Source of the DNA: Rubinisphaera margarita
GTDB taxonomy: Bacteria > Planctomycetota > Planctomycetia > Planctomycetales > Planctomycetaceae
Reading direction: 5' to 3'
Length of the DNA stretch: 64,000 nt
NCBI RefSeq assembly: GCF_022267515.1
Contig: NZ_JAKFGB010000012.1
Span: 310,001 to 374,000, forward strand
A program made the translations under genes and the position numbers. The number at the start of each line of letters is the position of its first letter. Position 1 is the stretch's first letter. This document shows, in pieces, positions 8,627-18,921 of the stretch. Below the pieces are notes generated by a model that did no database searches, was not told where the DNA came from, and saw only the letters and a program-made list of their open reading frames with translations.

Positions 8627-8664
8627 AAAATCAGTCGGTCGTGCCGTAAGACGACACGACCGAC
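8627..8664 (-). terminator. Rho-independent terminator after the DUF1549/DUF1553 gene
   Basis: On the minus strand, directly after the TGA stop at 8675, the stem GTCGGTCGTG / CACGACCGAC (10 bp, 11-base loop) is followed by TGATTTTG. It closes the DUF1501-PPC-DUF1549 cluster and separates it from the cytochrome-WD40 gene. Confidence 0.75.
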
Positions 8665-8674
8665 CGGATCAGAA

Positions 8675-11125
8675 TCAGTGATTAAACAGGAACTCTCGGC
8701 TGTTCAGAAGTGCCCAGAAGACATCTTCACAGGCCTGCTGATAACCCTTCTCATCCGCGAACAACGGACGAAGTTTCGTCAGTTCCGATTCCAGCGGCTT
8801 ACGCGACAGACACCGGATATAGAGTTCGGTGATGACCTCGTCCGCCGGGGTCTTGTTCTGCACAAACGTCTTGATGACGTCGCCGCTCTTGATCTTGCTG
8901 TTGACCGTATCTCCATTGAGCAGGTGCAGAGCCTGCGACAACGATGGTTCCATCTTCACTTCACAGGAGCAGACGGTTTCGCGAGTGGCGCGACCGAATG
9001 TCGTCAGGAAGTAGGTGGAGGTTGAGCCATCAGCAATCTGGGTCGCCTTGGAACCAAGCGGCAGACCGCGGAACTTGTCCTTGGTATTCGTCACCTGACT
9101 GATGATATCCAGAGCAGACTCGGCTTTGATGCGTCGGGTGTTCTGGTGGGCGAAGTTCTTCTCATCGGTCGCATTGGACTCGTTACGTTCCGTTGATCGC
9201 TGATAAGTCTTCGAGTTGCAGATCTCACGAATCAACTGACGGTAGTCGTAACCCGATTCCGTGAACCGTCGGGCCAGTTCCTTAAGCAGTTCCGGATTCG
9301 AAGGCGGATTGCTGACACGGATGTCATCAACCGGATCGATGATCCCGATGCCGAAGAAATGATGCCAGATGCGGTTGGAGAAGTTTTCCGCAAAGAACGG
9401 ATTGTCTGGCGAAGCCAGCCATTCGGCCATCACTTCCCGACGATCCGCACCGCCTTTGATTTCCGGTTGACCACCACCCAGGAAGACCGGGACGGCATTC
9501 TGGTTTGTGACCGGATGTTTAACTTCGCCACCACCACGGTTGTAAATGATGCTCTCACGGTAATCTTCAGCCGGTTTACGGCCGATCTGCGAGAAGAATG
9601 CGGCGAAACTGTAGTAGTCGTTCTGTGTCCAGCGGTCGAATGGGTGGTTGTGGCACTGGGCACACTGAATCCGCATTCCCATGAAGACCTGGGCGACATT
9701 CTCGGCGACCTTGAGGTTGTCGCGTTCGAGTTCGTAGAAGTTGGTCGCCGGATCGGTGAATGTTCCGCCGTTGCAGGTCAGCAGTTCTCTGGTCATCTGA
9801 TCGAGCGGCACGTTCTTCGCGATCTGCTCGGCCAGCCAGTTGTAGTACAGAACGATCGATTTGTAGCTCACCTGATTGTTGGACCGCATCATGAGCCATT
9901 CGGCCCACTTGGAGACCCACAGTTCGGTGAATTCTTTGCGTTCAATCAATTCATCGATCAGCTTGGCCCGCTTGTCCGGGGCGGTATCAGCGACGAACGC
10001 GTTGAACTCTTCCGGGGAAGGGACCTGACCAACAAGGTCGATGTAGGCACGGCGAATGAAAACTTCGTCGCTGCAGACCGGCGACTGATTCATACGCAGC
10101 TTCTTGAGTTTCTCGAGCACGAACTCGTCGACGTAGTTCGAGGGCTGCTCTTTTGAGGCTTCGTAGACGAGCCCCTTCGGGAGCACGATTACCTGCGAGC
10201 CGACGGTGTGCGTTGCGAAACGGGCCATTACGAACGCTTCGCCCCGCTTGCCGGCGGTGATCAAGCCGGAGAGTTTGTCAACGGTCGCGGAGTTGTCATT
10301 GCTCGACTGGAACAATGCCAGGCTGGTCACATCCCGTTCGGTCCCGTCCGAGTAGTGAGCGAGGACGGTCAACTGCTGTAGAGCGCCTGCTCCATCCAGA
10401 ACCGCCTGTTCCGGGTAGAGCGAGATCGAATCGCAGTAAGGAATGTCAGCCGGATCTTTCGGGCACTGGTTCGCGATCCATTCGATCATGTCTTTCGCGT
10501 AGGGCGAATCTGTTTCGAAGCACTTGCCACCTGTGTGCGGAACCGAACCGGTCCCCTTCTGAACCAGCAGGCTGGCTTCGGGGACACCGAGATTGATGCG
10601 GCGGCCCAACTGCTCCCGGGTAATGCGATGGTGGTCGCCATCCGGATCGTAACCAAACAGCGACAGCATGAAACCGTCTTTACCGCGGGCGGCGCCATGG
10701 CAACTCCCGGTATTACAGTTCGCCTTCATAAAGACAGGCATGACATCGAGCTTGAAGCTGACCGGACGCGGCGCCGTCGCTTCCACAACCTTGACCGGTG
10801 CGGAAGCTTTCTCGCCGTTGAAGGTACATTCGAGTGTCGCGGAGCCATCCGCAACCGGATAGAGCATCGCTCCATCGATCCGCGCACAGGCTGCGCCGAC
10901 CAGTTTCAACTCGGCCTTGGCTGTGACATCTTCGGTCACCCCGTCGGCGTAAACCGCCTGGACGACGATGGACTGCTTGTCCTTCGCGGTCTTCAGGTTC
11001 ACCTGGGGAGGATAGAGTCCAATTTTAACGAGCGACCGGTCTTCGGCCGCCTGGGTTGCGGCAAACGAAGCCAGGCACACTGCGAACAGTGCGGCAATCG
11101 TCGTGATGCGGGCTTTAACGTTCAT
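8675..11125 (-). CDS. DUF1549 and DUF1553 domain protein (planctomycete cytochrome-associated)
   Basis: An 816-residue exported protein. After the signal peptide (to about residue 26) comes a bacterial Ig-like (BIG2-type) module, visible as QVNLKTAKDKQSIVVQAVYADG, then a CNTGSCHGAARGKDGF motif typical of the planctomycete heme-like segment. DUF1549 follows (YVDEFVLEKLKKL to KWAEWLM) with CAQCHNHPFDRW, a CxxCH site, then DUF1553 (NPFFAENFSNRIWHHFFG to NSKTYQRS). The start is ATG 11125, with AAGGA eight bases upstream; an upstream in-frame start would add 19 residues without a ribosome site. Such proteins are typically encoded next to DUF1501 proteins, as here. Biochemical function is not established; an electron-transfer or surface role is only inferred from CxxCH sites. 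Confidence 0.9.
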   Translation of the reverse strand: MNVKARITTIAALFAVCLASFAATQAAEDRSLVKIGLYPPQVNLKTAKDKQSIVVQAVYADGVTEDVTAKAELKLVGAACARIDGAMLYPVADGSATLECTFNGEKASAPVKVVEATAPRPVSFKLDVMPVFMKANCNTGSCHGAARGKDGFMLSLFGYDPDGDHHRITREQLGRRINLGVPEASLLVQKGTGSVPHTGGKCFETDSPYAKDMIEWIANQCPKDPADIPYCDSISLYPEQAVLDGAGALQQLTVLAHYSDGTERDVTSLALFQSSNDNSATVDKLSGLITAGKRGEAFVMARFATHTVGSQVIVLPKGLVYEASKEQPSNYVDEFVLEKLKKLRMNQSPVCSDEVFIRRAYIDLVGQVPSPEEFNAFVADTAPDKRAKLIDELIERKEFTELWVSKWAEWLMMRSNNQVSYKSIVLYYNWLAEQIAKNVPLDQMTRELLTCNGGTFTDPATNFYELERDNLKVAENVAQVFMGMRIQCAQCHNHPFDRWTQNDYYSFAAFFSQIGRKPAEDYRESIIYNRGGGEVKHPVTNQNAVPVFLGGGQPEIKGGADRREVMAEWLASPDNPFFAENFSNRIWHHFFGIGIIDPVDDIRVSNPPSNPELLKELARRFTESGYDYRQLIREICNSKTYQRSTERNESNATDEKNFAHQNTRRIKAESALDIISQVTNTKDKFRGLPLGSKATQIADGSTSTYFLTTFGRATRETVCSCEVKMEPSLSQALHLLNGDTVNSKIKSGDVIKTFVQNKTPADEVITELYIRCLSRKPLESELTKLRPLFADEKGYQQACEDVFWALLNSREFLFNH

Positions 11126-11197
11126 CGGTGTGATCCTTTTTGATCTCACGATATCAGGCAGGGCAGATGGGGTGGGATGCATGAAACGACTTAGGGA

Positions 11198-13684
11198 TTA
11201 ATTGGCCTGGTTACGAAGCTGTTCCTGCTGCAGCCGGAGCTGCTCGAGGCGCGACAGAACCTTGGGCTTCGGCGGAGCCGGCTTTTTCTCGGTTGGCTTC
11301 TCTTCAACCTTCGGCTTGGCGACTACGACCGGAGCCGGTTTGTTGATCCGGAGACGACCCGAACCGATGCTGTGAATGATCGGTTCGCCGTTCTCCGTCA
11401 CCGTAATCTGGCAGAAGAGATTCTTGGTTTCGCCGACCGGTGAAGCCGGGTCAGTCGTGATCGGGAAAACGATCTCGGCATCGTCCTTCGTAATCTCTTT
11501 ATCCACTGTCGAAGTCTTGGCCGGCAGTCCAACGAGCTTCACCGTTGCCTTGCCTTCAAATGGAGTGAGATTGGTGACTTTCACCTGGAGATCAACCGGA
11601 GCGCCCTGCTCTGTCGCAGCTGAGACGAATTCGAGGTTCAAATACTTCTCGGCAACTCTCAGCGTCGCGAAGGGCGTATTGATGGAGATATTCCCATTTC
11701 CGACACGAGCAGTTCCCGTCACAGTGATAGCCGATTCCTGAATCGGAGCATTGCCCGAAGCGTTGATCGGAATCAGGGCTTCAGTCTGGCCCTTCTCAAT
11801 CTTCACCGACCGACTCGAGTTGACTCCGGGCGGGTTCTGAAGGACCTGCACCCGGATTTCTTCATCGAATCCTTCGGCACGGGTGGCCACAACTTTCAGT
11901 TGCATCTGCCCGCCGCGAACAAGAGGAACCTTGGGCTGAACGATCTGGATATCGAACGGGACTTTCTCAGTGGTCACGATCGGAATCTGGTCAAGCCGTT
12001 CGAGCCAGACGTAATCGTTCTGGTTACGTCCGCGGACCTTCATGTGATGCTGCTCGACAGGTGCGGTGACGACGAGATCCTTGTTGCTGGGATGTGTCCA
12101 CTGACCGATAACGCGGGCGAACTGACTACCCAGTTCGACATTCTCCTCGGCATGGAACATCAGTGGAACGACACCGTCAGAGGCCCAGTTTTCAGGCGAT
12201 TCCATCCGCACGCCAGCCGGCAGGTTCTCGGAGATAAACTGAACGGCTCCGCCGAAGTTCTCCCGTTTCACGCTCAGCAGCATCGCGGTGCGACTTCCCT
12301 GCGGAATCTCGACATCCGGTTGGACGTAACGCTGTTCTTCGTTCGTTGTAATTTCCATCGCCGGGCTCACCGGAGTCACTTCCACGCGGTAGTGAAAATC
12401 GGCACCCCCGTTGTTGAGCTGATCTCGGACGCGGAAATAGAAGTTCCCGTCTGCTGGAGCTTTGAAACGCACCCAGCTGTCAGGACGTTTACGGTCATCG
12501 TCGCCGGCGAGTCGTCGGCCATTTTCGTCATATACGTCGATTACGGAATCGATGGCAGAGCGGACCCGGCGGGCGATGACGTCGATATCGACTTCCTGGT
12601 CCTTTTTCATGGCCATCTTGAAGTAGTCGGTGTCAGTCTCGGACAGCACGATGCCGTTCGCAGCGGCGGGGATGCTGATCTCGGTTGCCTGAGCACGATC
12701 TTCGTTCGGTTCCGTTTCGATCACATTCGGCAACGCGGAGAGCCAGAAGCGATTCGGAGTGGGCGAAGCCGCTGCCCCCTGACCCGCGAAAATTCCGAAG
12801 TCGATCTCCTTCTTGGACGGCAAGGTGACCTGCTGCTGGAACGGGCCGGTGACATCGCCATAGAAAGTGACGTTGACCGTTTCTCCCGGCTGTCCACCGG
12901 CAGGAACCGTGGCGGTCGGGCGGATGTAGTCACCGACATGGAGCCGGTAGAGCGAAGCACTGTGACCACCGTAGGAGGCGTCTCGAACTTCAACGATGTA
13001 GTTGCCGTCTTCAGGAACGATGATCGAAGCGAAACCATCCTGGTAGGTCAAGGCGTGATCGTCGCAGGCCGCCAGTTCAAAGCGTGCTTCGTTCAGGATG
13101 GCCACGTAGGGGTCGAAGAAGTTCGCACCCAGGAAGTAGGTTCCCATGCGGAGTCCTTCGACTTCCGCGGTGAGGCGCTGTCCCTTCTTAGCAGGCACGA
13201 CGAAATAATCGACATCTTCATTGTCGATCTGACCGTGCACGGTCTGATTCATCTCGATCGTGTTGGGAGTCGTGAAGTCGGTATTTGGTTCTTTCTCATT
13301 GACGACCGGATAGTTGCCGACGAAGAAGTTGGCGATCTTTGTCAGACCGGTCTTCGTGCGAATTCGCAGCCGATGTGCTCCGAGCGGGGAATCTTCCTTG
13401 ACCTTCACCTTAGCAGTGACGGTCTTCCCCTTCTTGTCTTCCGGGGCGACCACTCCAGTGATCTCCAGTCCCGGCTCGTAGGAGATGACTTCGACAGCGT
13501 CATCCAGCCGGTCGCCTGAAAAGGTGACTTCCACCTCCTGGCCCCGCTGAGCACCGTATGGTGAGAGCCGAGTCAAATCGGGATCGGCAGCAGTCGCTGT
13601 CGCAGATTGGCTGACAAACAGTGCAGCCACGATTAACAGACCAGTAACAGCAGGTCGACAGAAAGGCGTATTCCGTCCCATCAT
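11198..13684 (-). CDS. Secreted PPC (pre-peptidase C-terminal) domain protein
   Basis: An 828-residue exported protein with a signal peptide ending near residue 32 (SATATA). Beta-sandwich modules follow. The PPC type is visible around 135-250 (KEPNTDFTTPNTIEMNQTVHG ... DVDYFVVPAKKGQRLTAEV) and again around 320-430 (IETEPNEDRAQATEI ... DTDYFKMAMKKDQEVDID). An Ig-like series precedes a Pro/Lys-rich tail (KPKVEEKPTEKKPAPPKPK). The start is ATG 13684 with a G-rich AAGGGGGG about eight bases upstream. It lies between the DUF1501 gene (157-base gap) and the DUF1549 gene (73-base gap), all on the minus strand, so the three may be co-transcribed. It is most likely a cell-surface structural or binding protein. 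Confidence 0.85.
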   Translation of the reverse strand: MMGRNTPFCRPAVTGLLIVAALFVSQSATATAADPDLTRLSPYGAQRGQEVEVTFSGDRLDDAVEVISYEPGLEITGVVAPEDKKGKTVTAKVKVKEDSPLGAHRLRIRTKTGLTKIANFFVGNYPVVNEKEPNTDFTTPNTIEMNQTVHGQIDNEDVDYFVVPAKKGQRLTAEVEGLRMGTYFLGANFFDPYVAILNEARFELAACDDHALTYQDGFASIIVPEDGNYIVEVRDASYGGHSASLYRLHVGDYIRPTATVPAGGQPGETVNVTFYGDVTGPFQQQVTLPSKKEIDFGIFAGQGAAASPTPNRFWLSALPNVIETEPNEDRAQATEISIPAAANGIVLSETDTDYFKMAMKKDQEVDIDVIARRVRSAIDSVIDVYDENGRRLAGDDDRKRPDSWVRFKAPADGNFYFRVRDQLNNGGADFHYRVEVTPVSPAMEITTNEEQRYVQPDVEIPQGSRTAMLLSVKRENFGGAVQFISENLPAGVRMESPENWASDGVVPLMFHAEENVELGSQFARVIGQWTHPSNKDLVVTAPVEQHHMKVRGRNQNDYVWLERLDQIPIVTTEKVPFDIQIVQPKVPLVRGGQMQLKVVATRAEGFDEEIRVQVLQNPPGVNSSRSVKIEKGQTEALIPINASGNAPIQESAITVTGTARVGNGNISINTPFATLRVAEKYLNLEFVSAATEQGAPVDLQVKVTNLTPFEGKATVKLVGLPAKTSTVDKEITKDDAEIVFPITTDPASPVGETKNLFCQITVTENGEPIIHSIGSGRLRINKPAPVVVAKPKVEEKPTEKKPAPPKPKVLSRLEQLRLQQEQLRNQAN

Positions 13685-13783
13685 GAGCGATTCCCCCCTT
13701 GCTCACGGACATTTGCAGCGTATGTAAGTTTTTGGTCGACGAGCGACCCTCCTTCCCAGCGTCAGATGCAGCTGGAAATGGAA

Positions 13784-13826
13784 AATGTCCCCCGCAGTCC
13801 AGTTGAACGCGCAACGGCTGCGGGGG
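13784..13826 (-). terminator. Hairpin between the DUF1501 and PPC genes (possible weak terminator)
   Basis: CCCCCGCAG (13789-13797) pairs with CTGCGGGGG (13818-13826) over 9 bp with a 20-base loop. On the minus strand only ACATTTTCC follows, so it may reduce rather than stop transcription into the PPC gene. Confidence 0.5.
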
Positions 13827-13840
13827 ATTGAGATTCAGAT

Positions 13841-15178
<1,338 letters not shown>

Positions 15179-15315
15179 GCGTGTATCTCCTTGGTTAAAT
15201 TGGAAGGCTCGAGTCCAGTTCAGGCATGAAGAAGATCGCAGGGAATGCGCAAGTCCCTTCGTTCGTCCCCGTAAAGGTAAGTAGCAACTCGTGGGTCCCC
15301 CGACCGACGAATCAC

Positions 15316-15455
15316 CAATTGAGGCAGGCTTGAGGAGGTTTCAGGTAGGTTGTCGACGTTTCAAGTTCGACACTTGTTACATCGGCAATTGAATCAAGCC
15401 ACACACACCAATTGAGTTTACATATCAATTGAATTGCATGTCAATGAGCCAATTG
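15316..15455. repeat. Cluster of five CAATTG palindromes (possible operator array)
   Basis: CAATTG occurs at 15316-15321, 15386-15391, 15409-15414, 15426-15431 and 15450-15455; four of the five are followed by A (CAATTGA). Start-to-start spacings are 70, 23, 17 and 24 bases. Three copies overlap or flank the candidate promoter of the DUF1501 gene. A repeated symmetric hexamer around a promoter is what an array of repressor or activator sites looks like; no protein is identified. Confidence 0.5.
15417..15444 (-). promoter_or_regulatory. Candidate sigma-70 promoter of the DUF1501 cluster
   Basis: On the minus strand a perfect TTGACA (15439-15444) is followed after 16 bases by TGTAAA (15417-15422). 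Transcription would start near 15410, leaving a leader of about 230 bases before the DUF1501 start. One CAATTG site lies inside the spacer. Confidence 0.45.
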
Positions 15456-15536
15456 TCGCAAAACAAGTGTAATTGAGAAATTTTTGCGGGCGCATGGATT
15501 TTTCGTCAAGTTTCAATCGGAAAATTTTCCGTGAAC

Positions 15537-16640
15537 TTACTGAGTTGCCGTGATAATCGCGTAGGGACCGGTTTTGTCGATTTTAACGCGGCGGAAGATG
15601 TCGGGTAGGTATTCCTCGTACCAGTCGGGCATTTTCGTGACGATCATCAATCGTCCGCGGTGCCGGAGGGAGCGGCGAGCCGTGTCGATGAAGAGCTTTG
15701 CAATCGCGAAGTTGGAAAAATAGGGCGGGTTGGCAAGCACGAGGTCGAATTCTCCCTCGGCTTTGAGTTTGCCTGTATGCGTCTGCAGGACCTGAATTCT
15801 CTGTTGCTCCTCGTCGGTCAGATTGGATTCGATGTTTCGCATCGTGCTCTGCACGGCTCGGGCATTGGAATCGATCGCGGTGACCCGGCCCCGTTTCATC
15901 GACATCACCGCGGCGATGCCGACTGCACCACAGCCGCAACCGATATCCAGAACCTGCATGCCGTCCTTAATTGTCATGGCTTTCATCAGTGCCCAGGCCC
16001 CGGCGTCAAGTCGACGATGACTGAAGACACCCGGTCGGGTTGTCAGGGTCAACTCCCGTTCATTGAAGACGACGGGGAACTGAGCCGTGAAGTCTCGCTC
16101 TTTCTTCAGTGGAGACGTTTTGACGATCGAGTAAATGACGCCGCGGCGTTTGGGGGTGCGGGTGACTTTCTTGTGCAGAGCCTGCATCTGCTCGTGCAGC
16201 CACGTGTCGTTCGGAGAGTTGACGGCACAGTACAGAGTGCCCTGATGCTTCAGCCGCTGGTAAGCCTGCTGCATCAGGTCCCGGGTCAGCTCGGCGTCTC
16301 CCTGATTGTGGACAGGGATGCAGGCGACATCAAACTCCCGGTCCGGCAGATCGGGAGCGCAGATGACGAGGGGAGCATGGTCTGCTTCAGCCCAGTACTC
16401 CTCGCAGAGAGAGGCATAATGAGAGTCGAGGTAATGACAGCAGACATCCGCCCCGGCGTTCTCGCTGGCAAGAAACCCGGCCAGCTGACCGCGTCCATGG
16501 CTGGTGCAGAGGATCCGCCCGGCTTTGAGCGAGACGAGATGCTCGATGAGCAACTGCTCCTCGGTTCGCGGGGGAATGTAGGGAATCTCATCCTCGAACT
16601 GGGGAGCCTGCTGCTTGCGACGTCGTCGCTTCTGCGCCAT
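15537..16640 (-). CDS. Class I SAM methyltransferase, RsmC/RlmG-like (rRNA guanine-N2)
   Basis: A 367-residue protein with two methyltransferase-like halves, as in RsmC and RlmG. The N-terminal half (about 20-170) is degenerate. The C-terminal half (about 190-367) is catalytic: it has VLDIGCGCGAVGIAA for S-adenosylmethionine and the NPPY motif (LVLANPPYF) used by N2-guanine/N6-adenine methyltransferases. PGVFSHRRLDAGAWALM before it is typical of this family. It therefore probably methylates an rRNA guanine; 16S or 23S cannot be decided. The start ATG overlaps the stop TAA of dtd by one base (TAATG), so the two genes are translationally coupled. Confidence 0.85.
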   Translation of the reverse strand: MAQKRRRRKQQAPQFEDEIPYIPPRTEEQLLIEHLVSLKAGRILCTSHGRGQLAGFLASENAGADVCCHYLDSHYASLCEEYWAEADHAPLVICAPDLPDREFDVACIPVHNQGDAELTRDLMQQAYQRLKHQGTLYCAVNSPNDTWLHEQMQALHKKVTRTPKRRGVIYSIVKTSPLKKERDFTAQFPVVFNERELTLTTRPGVFSHRRLDAGAWALMKAMTIKDGMQVLDIGCGCGAVGIAAVMSMKRGRVTAIDSNARAVQSTMRNIESNLTDEEQQRIQVLQTHTGKLKAEGEFDLVLANPPYFSNFAIAKLFIDTARRSLRHRGRLMIVTKMPDWYEEYLPDIFRRVKIDKTGPYAIITATQ

Positions 16641-17089
16641 TAAAATGTCTTCCTGCTGTCGATCATCAACGTGACCGGGCCTTCGTTAACGAGTGAAACA
16701 CGCATCTCCGCCTGAAACTGTCCTGTTTCGACCTTAACCCCCTGCCCTCGAAGCTCGGCGACGAACTCCTGGTAGAACTGGTTAGCCTGCGTTGGAGGGG
16801 CCGCTTCGATAAAGCTGGGCCGCCGGCCTTTGCGGCAGTCGCCGAAGAGCGTGAACTGACTGATCACCAGGGCTGCTCCTCCGACGTCGATCAGGGATCG
16901 ATTCATCTTCCCTGCCTCGTCGTGGAAGATTCGCAGCGTCGCGACCTTCTCCGCCATCCAGATGGCATCTTTCGCCGTGTCGTCCTGCCCAACTCCGAGC
17001 AAAACCATGAGCCCCGGGCCGATCTGTCCGACGATATTCTCGTCCACTTCTACGGACGAGGACGAAACACGTTGGACGACGGCACGCAT
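16640..17089 (-). CDS. dtd: D-aminoacyl-tRNA deacylase
   Basis: A 149-residue enzyme of standard length that removes D-amino acids (and glycine from tRNA-Ala) mis-attached to tRNA, acting as a dimer in the cytoplasm. It begins MRAVVQRVSSSSVEV as the family does. Both signature motifs are present: SQFTLFGDCRKGRRPSF (the SQxT motif) and NEGPVTL, a variant of the usual N-x-GPVT motif that carries the cross-subunit Gly-cisPro. Its stop overlaps the start of the methyltransferase gene by one base, marking a two-gene operon. Confidence 0.96.
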   Translation of the reverse strand: MRAVVQRVSSSSVEVDENIVGQIGPGLMVLLGVGQDDTAKDAIWMAEKVATLRIFHDEAGKMNRSLIDVGGAALVISQFTLFGDCRKGRRPSFIEAAPPTQANQFYQEFVAELRGQGVKVETGQFQAEMRVSLVNEGPVTLMIDSRKTF

Positions 17090-17180
17090 GAAGACAGATT
17101 CGAAAATTCAGTTCGCGCAGGCCACAATTGAGCTTGGCGGAGGGGGTGGAAACGGATTTGCAGGTCGCTGCCGGGAATGT

Positions 17181-17627
<447 letters not shown>

Positions 17628-17715
17628 ATCCGGTGAATCCCATCGGGAAGCAGGAGAATAGCCGTACAGAGACGGTGTCGGGGCGAAAAACGCATCCAGC
17701 ATTCTGGGGACTCGG

Positions 17716-18423
17716 CTACTGGGTTCCGAACCAGTCACACGCCGCAATCCATGCCCGGGTACGTTGCGGGAGATCGGTCTGTCCAGACAGTGCCAGTGCA
17801 GACAGATGCCCCCGCAGCATTCGTAAATTATCGGACTCGTCGACATCATACCAGAGTGGCAGCGTTTTCATCGTCAGCCCGGACTCGAAAATTCTCGCTG
17901 TAGTCTGCTGGAGCACGTCGGGGCTGCTCCAGTTGACTCCCTCGAACAGCGGAGAATGAGGACGTCTGAGCCCAAGCAGATAGTATCCGCCGTCCGCGGA
18001 GGGACCAACCACGCAATCTGTCGACGTGAGCAGGTCAAAGGCTTCGGTCAGATATTCCCTGGGAAGCGTGGGGCTGTCGGTCCCGATTACGACAGTTCGC
18101 CTGGTGATTCCATCGGAGAACGCGTGCTCGAAGAACGAGGCCAGACGTTGGCCGAGGTTTGTTTCGGGTTGCGACCAGAGTTCGGCCGATTCGAGATTCG
18201 TAGAATGAAGCCAGTCGTTGACGCGGTCTCCTGCCGGACTGTGAGCTAGGATTGTTTTTGAGGCGAGCGAACCGAAGCGGTCCAGGATGTCGGCGACGAA
18301 ACAGGCGTAGAGTTCCGCTGCCCGCTCGTTGCCGACAGCAGCCCCCAGACGGGATTTCACTTTCCCCGGGGTAGGACGTTTCAGAAAGATGCCGAGCGAC
18401 GAGTAAGGGATATCGGGATTCAT
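17716..18423 (-). CDS. TIGR04282-family (DUF2064) glycosyltransferase-like protein
   Basis: A 235-residue protein of the nucleotidyl/glycosyl-transferase-fold family known as TIGR04282 (rSAM/selenodomain-associated transferase 1; related proteins are linked to arsenosugar synthesis). Family marks are LGIFLKRPTPGKVKSRLG near the start, VVIGTDSPTLP in the middle and VVGPSADGGYYLLGL, which resembles the metal/nucleotide-binding region. The usual partner genes (transferase 2 or radical SAM proteins) are not next to it. It lies 88 bases upstream of the response regulator on the same strand. Substrate unknown. Confidence 0.85.
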   Translation of the reverse strand: MNPDIPYSSLGIFLKRPTPGKVKSRLGAAVGNERAAELYACFVADILDRFGSLASKTILAHSPAGDRVNDWLHSTNLESAELWSQPETNLGQRLASFFEHAFSDGITRRTVVIGTDSPTLPREYLTEAFDLLTSTDCVVGPSADGGYYLLGLRRPHSPLFEGVNWSSPDVLQQTTARIFESGLTMKTLPLWYDVDESDNLRMLRGHLSALALSGQTDLPQRTRAWIAACDWFGTQ

Positions 18424-18921
18424 GCGGTCTTTCTCTGGGCGAGCTTCTGTCGCGAGAGGTTGGGAACAGGTCTGTGAAGGTCTGTCTACGAGACCGGTAA
18501 AGTTGGGGAAAAAGAGAGCGAATCAATTGCAACGCCCTCCGGCATCAACGTATTCTTATTGGAATCGCGAGAAGTACGACTGCGGGATTTGCGGAGGTTT
18601 TCTCCGGCGGATTCGCGTTAGCGAATTGTTCTCAGTACGTTCGCCGATACCATTGAAGTTACGAACTGACATTACCACGTTCCTAACAGGTACTGTTTCC
18701 TTTCAGACAAATCGATCCGAGTTGTCGTACCTGCGGTCCGGAATGAGTTACTGATGTGATCGCCGTCGTATCGCGGTCACAGAGATTTTCGACATCCAGA
18801 CTCTGTTGTACAGGCAACTCGTCCGTCCGTCCTTCTGAGACGTCCGCGAGCCCGGCCATTCGTGTAGCGGCTACTCTCATGAGAAACGTCGTCGAGGGCC
18901 AACGGAGAGGGATGCGATCTT
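18424..18921. other. Intergenic region between divergent transferase and kinase genes
   Basis: This 498-base gap separates the minus-strand transferase gene from the plus-strand kinase gene and must carry both promoters. No coding frame with a recognisable product was found. A perfect inverted repeat ATTCGC-GTTA-GCGAAT lies at 18611-18626. No convincing -35/-10 pair was identified. Confidence 0.5.

Larger units (their letters stand above)
15179..15536. other. AT-rich intergenic region with promoter and repeated CAATTG sites
   Basis: This 358-base gap holds no gene. It is much richer in A and T than its surroundings. It contains five CAATTG palindromes (15316, 15386, 15409, 15426, 15450), a promoter-like pair on the minus strand, and a perfect 14-base palindrome CGGAAAATTTTCCG at 15518-15531 just behind the methyltransferase stop codon. 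Confidence 0.7.

Noticed and set aside
6183..8681. Open frame of 832 codons on the plus strand, opposite the cytochrome-WD40 gene
   Set aside because: It is the antisense image of a well-supported gene with domains; the strong bias for Ala/Lys/Glu codons keeps the opposite strand free of stops. Its translation has no recognisable domain.
11900..13519. Open frame of 539 codons on the plus strand opposite the PPC gene
   Set aside because: Antisense shadow; no domain, no ribosome site, and the PPC gene is clearly real.
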